The notes below the pieces were generated by a model. The model saw only the letters and a program-made list of their open reading frames with translations. It made no database searches and was not told the DNA's origin. This document shows positions 58,277 to 64,000 of a stretch of DNA of 64,000 nt, piece after piece (positions within the stretch are counted from its first letter, which is position 1; every line of letters begins with the position of its first letter). The DNA comes from JAPLST01 sp964397565 (GTDB taxonomy: Bacteria > Auribacterota > UBA3054 > JAPLST01): assembly GCA_964397565.1 (NCBI GenBank), contig CAYNJC010000004.1, positions 106,014 through 170,013 on the forward strand, read 5' to 3'. The position numbers and the translations under genes were made by a program.

Positions 58277-59530
58277 ATGCCCCATCTTACTGCACTGGAA
58301 CAACAAGACCCGGCCGTGGCCGGACTGATTACGGCCGAAGAGCAGTATCAGCAAGAGACCATTCGTCTGATCGCCTCCGAAAATTACGTTTCGCACGCGG
58401 TGCTCGCAGCAGCCGGCTCGGTTTTTACCAACAAATATTCCGAGGGCTATCCCGGCAAGCGCTACTATCAAGGCCAGCAATACTGTGATGCCGTCGAGCT
58501 GCTGGCGATGGCGCGCGCCAAGGAGTTGTTCGGCGCGGAGCATGTCAATGTGCAGCCGTATTCCGGCTCGCCGGCGAATCTCGAAACATACTATGCGCTG
58601 GCCGAGCCGGGCGATCTGATCATGGGCATGAGTTTGCCGCACGGCGGGCATCTGACGCATGGCTGGAAGGTGAATTTCAGCGCGCGCTTCTATCGGGCGC
58701 TGCAGTATCCGGTGGACGAAAAGACCTGTCTGCTGGACTACGCCGCGATTATGGCACTGGCGCGCGAACACAAGCCGAAGATTCTGGTCTGCGGCGCCAG
58801 CGCTTATACGCGCGTGATTGATTTCGCGCGTTTCGCCGAGATCGCGCGCGCGGTCGGCGCGTTCCTGGTCGCCGATATGGCCCACATTGCCGGGCTGGTC
58901 GCCGCCGGCGTGCATCCCTCGCCAATCCCGTATGCCGATGTCGTCACGACCACGACGCACAAGTCGCTGCGCGGGCCGCGCGGCGCCATGATCCTGTGCA
59001 AGCAGCACTACGCCAAGGCGATTGACAGCGCCGTCTTCCCCGCGCTGCAAGGCGGCCCGCACAATCACACCACGGCCGCCATGGCGGTTGCCTTTGGCGA
59101 AGCGCTGACCCCGGCGTTCAAGCAGTATGGCCTGCGCGTCGTGACCAACGCACGCGCACTGGCGGACGCACTGCTGAAAGAAGGGTTCGCGCTGGTGACC
59201 GGCGGCACTGACAATCACATCGTCCTGATGGACCTACGCGAGAAGGGCTATGGCGGCAAACCGTTGGCCCAGGCGCTCGACCGCGCCGGCATCATCGGCA
59301 ACTGCAATTCCGTCCCGTTTGACCCGCGCAAGCCGTTTGACCCGAGCGGCGTGCGACTCGGCACCTGCGCCGTCAGCACGCGCGGCTTCGATGCCGACGA
59401 CATGTGCCGGCTGGCCGGCTGGATTGCGCGCGTCGCGCAGAACCTCGCCGACGAGCAGGTCATCGAGACGGTGCGTAATGAAGTCCTTGAACTGTGCGCC
59501 GCCAAACCGGTGCCGTCAACCTTTGTGTAA
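58277..59530 (+). CDS. glyA: Serine hydroxymethyltransferase
   Basis: 417 residues, the standard length. The N-terminal RLIASENYVSHAVL, TNKYSEGYPGKRYYQG, NVQPYSGSPAN, DMAHIAGLVAAGVHPSP and the PLP-lysine motif VTTTTHKSLRGPRG are intact. It converts serine and THF to glycine and methylene-THF. The upstream in-frame extension is rejected because it crosses a dispersed repeat. The gene is single. Confidence 0.96.
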   Translation: MPHLTALEQQDPAVAGLITAEEQYQQETIRLIASENYVSHAVLAAAGSVFTNKYSEGYPGKRYYQGQQYCDAVELLAMARAKELFGAEHVNVQPYSGSPANLETYYALAEPGDLIMGMSLPHGGHLTHGWKVNFSARFYRALQYPVDEKTCLLDYAAIMALAREHKPKILVCGASAYTRVIDFARFAEIARAVGAFLVADMAHIAGLVAAGVHPSPIPYADVVTTTTHKSLRGPRGAMILCKQHYAKAIDSAVFPALQGGPHNHTTAAMAVAFGEALTPAFKQYGLRVVTNARALADALLKEGFALVTGGTDNHIVLMDLREKGYGGKPLAQALDRAGIIGNCNSVPFDPRKPFDPSGVRLGTCAVSTRGFDADDMCRLAGWIARVAQNLADEQVIETVRNEVLELCAAKPVPSTFV

Positions 59531-59613
59531 ATTCTCGCGCGGCGCGATACTTTGTAATTTGGCACCGCATAAGAGGCACTCCGTATGCCCGTGCCAGCAA
59601 CCTCAATACCCAC

Positions 59614-60069
59614 ATGAGAACAACGTTGTTTTTTGTCTGCCTGTTTGTGACGCTTGCTGGCGCCGCGGCCGCGCCGCCCGCCGAGCCGCGGCCGTTGATT
59701 CAGTATGACCAGCGCTATCAACTGGTCGGCATTGATGCGACGACCCTGGCAATTTTTGATTCCGCCACCGGCATCATCTGGCTCGGGCAGCAGGCCAAGT
59801 ATTCCTTCGACACCTGGCGTCGTTACGAGTTGACAAAAATAGCCGACCAGCGCAAACTGCCCGCGCCGGTGGTGTCAACGGCATTTAGCAACACCCTAGT
59901 CTACGGGCGCTACACCGTGCATGCGCAAAACGGTGCGCTGGTGTTTCTGGACACGTTGAGCGGCCGGGTCTGGAGCTGCCGGCATTCGAAAGGCTTGCTG
60001 GATGTCTGGAAATGTTTTGACGCGGCCAGCCTGAAAGCTGACAGCAGCGGCGCCGACGACGAAGACTGA
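59614..60069 (+). CDS. Exported hypothetical protein
   Basis: 151 residues from ATG 59614 with a signal peptide (MRTTLFFVCLFVTLAGAAAA). The mature part has two similar beta segments, TLAIFDSATGIIWLGQQAKYSFDTWRR and ALVFLDTLSGRVWSCRHSKGLLDVWKC, so it may be an internal duplication of a WD-like or PQQ-like blade pair. The tail is acidic. It follows glyA by 84 nt. I do not know the family. Confidence 0.6.
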   Translation: MRTTLFFVCLFVTLAGAAAAPPAEPRPLIQYDQRYQLVGIDATTLAIFDSATGIIWLGQQAKYSFDTWRRYELTKIADQRKLPAPVVSTAFSNTLVYGRYTVHAQNGALVFLDTLSGRVWSCRHSKGLLDVWKCFDAASLKADSSGADDED

Positions 60070-60119
60070 GCAGAAGGCTGGGGGGTTGGAAGATTGGATG
60101 GTTGGAAGAATGCTGCTGG

Positions 60120-60224
60120 TTATTGAACCCTGAATCCCGCCGCTGGCGGGATCCGCGCCGCTGGCGGGACTCCAAGCAGCTCCAAGCAACCCTGAATCCC
60201 GCCGCTGGCGCATGCGCGTCAACT
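60120..60224. repeat. CCCGCCGCTGGCGGGA palindrome cluster
   Basis: GAACCCTGAATCCCGCCGC units appear twice (60124 and 60190), with GCCGCTGGCGGGACTCC and AAGCAGCTCCAAGCA between them. It directly abuts the MITE-like element. Confidence 0.6.
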
Positions 60225-60407
60225 TACTAATGAGAGCGCTTTCTAAGTTGCAGTGTACTTGTAGCCGCCCGCGGTGAGGGCGGCTTCTACAGCCGCGGTC
60301 ATCCGCGCCGTTGACGGGATCCACGCCGATGACGGGACTCCAAGCAGCTCCAAGCAGGCGCCCGCGGCTACAATTGGCATGACACCAAGTAAGCGCATTC
60401 ATTAGTA
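60225..60407. mobile_element. MITE-like element, long class, copy 4
   Basis: Bounded by TACTAATGAGAGCGCTTTC and the complement of TACTAATGAATGCGCTTAC. Relative to the 127-bp class it carries about 56 additional bases, a CGCGCCGTTGACGGGATCC ... CTCCAAGCAG module, inserted between CCGCGGTCA and GCCCGCGG. This is the same interior site as in the copy at 14191-14400. Confidence 0.75.
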
Positions 60408-60439
60408 AGCGGCTGCAAGCCGCATCTACAACAGATGTT

Positions 60440-60678
60440 CCTGAAATTCCGCTAGAGGGGAAAATGCGAATCTGAGGTGACCAAATCTGTTGGGGGTCCT
60501 GCGCGTGCGTGGCCGGAGGGTGAGGTAGGGCGGTCAGGCCCTGACCGCCGTTGCTGCATGCGCGCCCACGCCGGTGCTACAATGGCGCAACGACGACCGC
60601 GGCGGTCAAGGGCCTAACCGCCCTACCTGTCTGCGCGCTCTACGCCGGCGGCTCCCGTTCTTATAGCGGAATTTCAGG
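60440..60678. repeat. Inverted-repeat-bounded segment with GGGCGGTCAGGCCC palindromes
   Basis: A perfect 15-bp inverted repeat, CCTGAAATTCCGCTA (60440-60454) and its complement (60664-60678), encloses two GGGCGGTC...GACCGCC-type palindromes (60524 and about 60594). ACAGATGTT sequences extend the similarity outside. It may be another non-autonomous element. Confidence 0.55.
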
Positions 60679-60689
60679 ACAGATGTTGT

Positions 60690-60790
60690 TGTTAGGTTGA
60701 CGCGCATGCGCCGCTGGCGGGATCCGCGCCGATGGCGGGACTCCAAGCAGCTCCAAGCAGCCCTGAACCCTGAACTTCGCGGCGAAAGAA
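60690..60790. repeat. CCGCTGGCGGGATCC palindrome units
   Basis: TGCGCCGCTGGCGGGATCC, GCGCCGATGGCGGGACTCC and CTCCAAGCAGC modules, ending in CCCTGAACCCTGAA (60765-60778), the inverted form of the GGGTTCA repeat at 2934. Confidence 0.6.
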
Positions 60791-60810
60791 TTACCCACGA
60801 ACAGGTGCTG

Positions 60811-61326
60811 CTACGTCAGGTCGCGCAGATGCCGGCGCAGCACGCGCTGGATAAGCGCCAACGCGATGACGCCCGCCATGAACATCACGCCACGCGGCAG
60901 CGACAGGCCGGCGGACAGCGCGCCCATGGCGGTGCCGGCGGCCGGCGGGTGCTCCGTGTCGGTAACCACCATCACGAGCGTGCTGAGCGCGACCGCGCCG
61001 GCATACACGCTCAAGATTGCCAGTGGCGTCGTGTGCGGCACCGCCGCCAGTGCGCTGCCCACCAGCACGCCCACCAAGTGCCCCCCGATTACGTTGCGCG
61101 GCTGGGCGCTGATTGAGTGCGGCATGGCGAACAAAATGAATGCCGTGGCGCCGATCGATGCCAGGATGAATTCGTTGCGCATGACCAGCAACACCATGAA
61201 GATAACCGCGCCGGCGGCCAAGCTTTGCAGCAGGTAGCGCCACCAGTACATGCGCAATTCGCGCAGCGCGCGCTGCGCGTCGCGAATGACGAATTCCCGC
61301 ACTCTGTGCCAAAACGTGTGTAGCAT
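60811..61326 (-). CDS. HPP family membrane protein
   Basis: 171 residues with four hydrophobic helices. The HPP signature TDTEHPPAAGTAMGAL is exact, preceded by FILFAMPHSISAQPRNVIGGHLVG. HPP proteins are integral membrane proteins; a plant member transports nitrite, but most bacterial ones are uncharacterised. It reads toward the repeat cluster on the minus strand and lies close to the downstream end of the PEP-CTERM gene. Confidence 0.88.
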   Translation of the reverse strand: MLHTFWHRVREFVIRDAQRALRELRMYWWRYLLQSLAAGAVIFMVLLVMRNEFILASIGATAFILFAMPHSISAQPRNVIGGHLVGVLVGSALAAVPHTTPLAILSVYAGAVALSTLVMVVTDTEHPPAAGTAMGALSAGLSLPRGVMFMAGVIALALIQRVLRRHLRDLT

Positions 61327-61348
61327 AGGGCAAATACTATTGTACTTT

Positions 61349-63637
61349 TTATCCGTGCCACCGGCGCGCCCAGCATGCGGCCGCGCCCAGCAACGCCAGC
61401 AGCGGCGCGACCGGCTCGGGCGTCACGCGCAGTTCGCCCGACGTGTACAGGCCCGTCGTTGTCCAGACCAGCGTGCCGCCGAGCGACGGAAGCTGCAGCG
61501 TGTCGAAGACGCCCGCCGCGCCACCACCCCAGTCGAAGATGTCAAAGGTGTCGCCGTAAGCCGGCGTGTAGCCGTCAAGGGTGACACACAGTGTACCGGC
61601 CAGCGCGCTGTGGCCGGTCACGCTCAGATGATCGTGTTGGACGGGGCTGGTGCCGCTGAGTTCCATGTAGATCGTGCTGTCGGTCTTCAGGTTCAATGCG
61701 CCCTCGACGGTCATCGTCCCCACACTTGAGCCCGGGCGGATCTGGCCGTAACTTGTGACTGCGCCGGCCAGCGTGCCGCCGTGGCCGGTGAGCGTCCCGT
61801 TGAGACCGATGACTGTCCCCTCGTGCGCCTCAACGCGCCCGCCATTGGCGATCGTTACAATGCCGGTCGCGTACTGGTTGTACGTGCTGCCGATGGCAAG
61901 GCTGCCGCTCGCGACCCAAGTGGAACCTGCACCGCTCACCGTGACGTTGCCGCCGCTGCCGTCGTAGCTGCCGAGCTCGCTGTAGCCGCTGCTGTGCAGC
62001 ACGCCGCCATTCGTAATCACGACTATGCCCAGGCCATACCGCCCGACCTGAAACTCCAAGCCAATCACCTCGGCCCCGCCGCCGTTCCAATAGCTGCCCG
62101 GCCCGCTGACGGTGACCGAGCCGACGCCGCCCGGAAACTCGCCCAGCTTGCTGTAGGCCCACAGCGTCGTTGCCCCGTCAAGCACGTGCAGTGTGGCCAT
62201 GCCTTCATAGCCAAACCAGACGTCGTCGTTTATGTGCCAAAGCGAGCCGGGGCCGGTCACCGTTACATCGGCCCGGCCGCCCGGCGCGCTACCGCAGCGC
62301 GTATGCTCTGTCCACACAGCCGAGGCGCCATGCGACACGACCAGCGTGCCGTGTCCGCCTTCACCGAAGTAGGTGGTATGCGGATTCGAATCCGGCTCGA
62401 CTTTGAGTTGCGCACCGGCGCCGGTCACGGTGACGTGGGCCTCCGAGCCGCCATGCTGCGCGAAATGTGTGTCCTGACTCTGGCCCCAGAACTCGATCAC
62501 GCCGCCGTTCGTGGCCACGATGGTGGCAACGCCGTACTCGCCTGCGTGCGTCTCCCAGTAACTGCCCCAGTTCGCGCCGCTGACGACCAGTGTGCCGGTC
62601 GAGCCCGCATACTGCGCAATGTGTACTGCCTGGCAATTCAGCACGTTGCCGTGGTCGTTGATCGTCAGCGTGCCGGCGCCGCTGCCGCCGAGAATGAACG
62701 TATCCGGCTGCCACTCCGCATAGCCCGTGACCAGTGCATCTGCGCGCGCGCCGCTGCCGCCGGCGAGCGTGCCATTGCCCTGCAGACGCGTATTGCCGGT
62801 GAGGGTCAGGCTCGCCCGCCGATTCACGCTGGTGGCGAGCACCATCGCATAATCCAGGCCGGGGAAATAAAAGCCATCGAGCACCAGCTGGGGCAGATGC
62901 GCCGGCGTGTCGCCCTCATACACCACATTGTACTGACCCCAGACAAAGTCGGCGCCGTTGACGGCCAGGGTGCCGTCGTAGAAGTGAAACGTGCTGGCGG
63001 CCGTGCGCTGCAGCCCGTCGCAACTGATCGTGCCGCCGTTCAGCGTGAGCACGCCGCTGTCCTCGATCCACGGCTCGGCGGCGATGATGCTCGTGCTGGC
63101 GACCTCCAGTGTCTGGCCTGCGACAATCGTCCATGCCTGCAGCGACGCGCCCTGCTCGATATACACATCGTCCGTCAACTGCAGCGTTCCGTAATGCCAG
63201 ATCAGCGTGCCGGTGCCAAACTGCAACCCGCTGGCCTTGAAGATGCCGCCGTCAATGCAAGCCGCGCCGCCATTGGTGGCAAAGGCGGTGCCGCCGATGT
63301 CAAACACCCCGGCGTTGGAGCGCAACTCCGCGCCCGCACCGGTAGCGTGCGCGTCGGTCACGACCCGCAGCGTATGCGCCGCATTGTTGACCACGACATA
63401 CGCGCCGTTGGACGCGATCAGCGTATGGCACGCGCCATCAACATTCAGGATCACCACCATGGCGTTGGTGACGACTGCTGTGTCATTGGTGGTTGGCGCG
63501 CCGGTTGGCGACCAGTTCGCATCGGTGTCCCAGAGGCCCGACGGCCCCCCGTTCCACATCTTGAGCACCGCGTTCGCACTCCCGACAACAGCACAAAGCA
63601 GTAGCAGCGCCGACCACACTTTCAGACTTGCCTTCAT
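61349..63637 (-). CDS. Large exported beta-helix-like protein with PEP-CTERM tail
   Basis: 762 residues from the ATG complementing 63635-63637, which has AGGA about 8 nt upstream. A signal peptide (MKASLKVWSALLLLCAVVGSANA) leads into WNGGPSGLWDTDANWSPTGAP, the opening of autotransporter-associated repeat proteins. Repeats such as GGVIEFWGQS and VTVSGPGSYW then run through most of the length, typical of a right-handed beta-helix. The C-terminus has VTPEPVAPLLALLGAAACWARRW, a PEP-CTERM sorting signal. An exosortase elsewhere in the genome is expected. It is probably an extracellular or matrix protein. Confidence 0.85.
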   Translation of the reverse strand: MKASLKVWSALLLLCAVVGSANAVLKMWNGGPSGLWDTDANWSPTGAPTTNDTAVVTNAMVVILNVDGACHTLIASNGAYVVVNNAAHTLRVVTDAHATGAGAELRSNAGVFDIGGTAFATNGGAACIDGGIFKASGLQFGTGTLIWHYGTLQLTDDVYIEQGASLQAWTIVAGQTLEVASTSIIAAEPWIEDSGVLTLNGGTISCDGLQRTAASTFHFYDGTLAVNGADFVWGQYNVVYEGDTPAHLPQLVLDGFYFPGLDYAMVLATSVNRRASLTLTGNTRLQGNGTLAGGSGARADALVTGYAEWQPDTFILGGSGAGTLTINDHGNVLNCQAVHIAQYAGSTGTLVVSGANWGSYWETHAGEYGVATIVATNGGVIEFWGQSQDTHFAQHGGSEAHVTVTGAGAQLKVEPDSNPHTTYFGEGGHGTLVVSHGASAVWTEHTRCGSAPGGRADVTVTGPGSLWHINDDVWFGYEGMATLHVLDGATTLWAYSKLGEFPGGVGSVTVSGPGSYWNGGGAEVIGLEFQVGRYGLGIVVITNGGVLHSSGYSELGSYDGSGGNVTVSGAGSTWVASGSLAIGSTYNQYATGIVTIANGGRVEAHEGTVIGLNGTLTGHGGTLAGAVTSYGQIRPGSSVGTMTVEGALNLKTDSTIYMELSGTSPVQHDHLSVTGHSALAGTLCVTLDGYTPAYGDTFDIFDWGGGAAGVFDTLQLPSLGGTLVWTTTGLYTSGELRVTPEPVAPLLALLGAAACWARRWHG

Positions 63638-63715
63638 GATTTTCCTGGTGCACAAGATGAGGCGGCGGGGGGAATGCTGTCGAGCCCGCCGTATCGCAGT
63701 GGTCAAGTGTAGCAT

Positions 63716-64000
63716 TTCCGCGCCAAAGAGACAAGACCGGCGATCATGGCCTGACGGCCCTGCCCATTCTGTGCGTAATCGGTATTCGGTATCCAGTGTT
63801 CAGTGGCAGTAAGCAATTCTGGAGAGTGGGAGCGGCTGGGGCGTTCCAATTCTTCCGCTGGCCCTTGGCCAGTCCCGCCATCGGCGGTGATCCCGCCATC
63901 GGCGTGGACCGCGATGCTGCCCAGATCGCCAGCTGAACTGGCTCCCATCCCGCCACCGGCGGGACCGGAAGAACTGGCCGGCAGTCAGTATCTGATTTCA
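63716..64000. repeat. Right-edge repeats, no supported gene
   Basis: Holds CAGGCCATGATC-like and CGGTATTCGGTATCC tracts, GGGAGCGGC, and CCCGCCATCGGCGGTGATCC / CCCGCCACCGGCGGGA palindromes (63875-63964). The open frames here lack any recognisable feature. Confidence 0.55.

Noticed and set aside
61781..63604. 607-residue plus-strand frame antisense to the PEP-CTERM protein
   Set aside because: It is antisense to a protein with a signal peptide, repeats and PEP-CTERM tail, and itself has no recognisable domain.

Overview
The window looks like a metagenome-assembled contig from a GC-rich, Gram-negative member of the PVC superphylum, and I favour a Kiritimatiellota- or Lentisphaerota-like anaerobe. 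This is an inference. It rests on PEP-CTERM-type exported proteins, very large secreted proteins (phage-tail-fibre-like, CARDB/Ig, passenger-type), a four-helix-bundle-suffix protein, hgcAB, and intergenic space crowded with short palindromic repeats. Two blocks of exactly 100 N (17251-17350, 22399-22498) are assembly gaps, each inside a tandem repeat. I see no rRNA, tRNA or CRISPR array.

Layout. 1-3.6 kb: minus-strand housekeeping genes (nitrilase-family amidase, DUF202, GT9). 3.6-5 kb: repeats. 5-12.7 kb: a five-gene plus-strand cassette of exported proteins, partly coupled by ATGA overlaps. 13-16 kb: Asp/Glu racemase and a YprB-like exonuclease between repeats. 16-21 kb: two secreted proteins, one with a 48-bp tandem repeat broken by a gap, then a methyltransferase. 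22-24.7 kb: a REP-like palindrome array beside an IS200-type tyrosine transposase, then small genes. 24.7-33 kb: AAA/DUF4143 ATPase, trpA-manC-ruvX-lipoprotein, three tandem paralogues of an unknown exported family, argG. 33-42 kb: solitary substrate-binding protein plus hybrid histidine kinase, then an RND adaptor/pump pair. 42.5-56.2 kb: a large metal/metalloid and thiol-redox island. 56.4-64 kb: exported Cys-rich repeat protein, GT2, glyA, HPP protein, PEP-CTERM passenger protein, more repeats.

The main finding is the 42.5-56.2 kb island. An ArsR-type regulator heads each of two co-directional transcription units. Unit 1 is arsR1, ArsP/YraQ permease, two thioredoxin-fold proteins, MacAB-like exporter, CcdA-like protein. 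Unit 2 is arsR2, Cys-flanked Trx-fold membrane protein, CcdA/ArsG-like permease, 56-aa Cys-rich peptide, P1B metal ATPase, arsC, acr3, hgcA, hgcB. HgcA carries the NVWCAAGK cap-helix motif and HgcB two 4Fe-4S motifs plus the conserved extra cysteines, so the organism is predicted to methylate mercury. The genes sit at the 3' end of an arsenic-resistance operon, with overlapping reading frames from acr3 onward. A perfect dyad just downstream of a consensus promoter in front of arsR2 is the likely operator. Convergent to hgcB lies an exported protein made of Cys-containing and Cys-free repeats that I cannot match to any family.

The intergenic regions carry several distinct dispersed repeat families: a 127-bp MITE-like element with 15-bp terminal inverted repeats and a longer ~183-210 bp subclass, CCCGCC-type palindromes, CGACA/TGTCG hairpins, and others. 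Recurrent promoters have an extended -10 TGnTATACT, several of them only 7-12 nt from the start codon.
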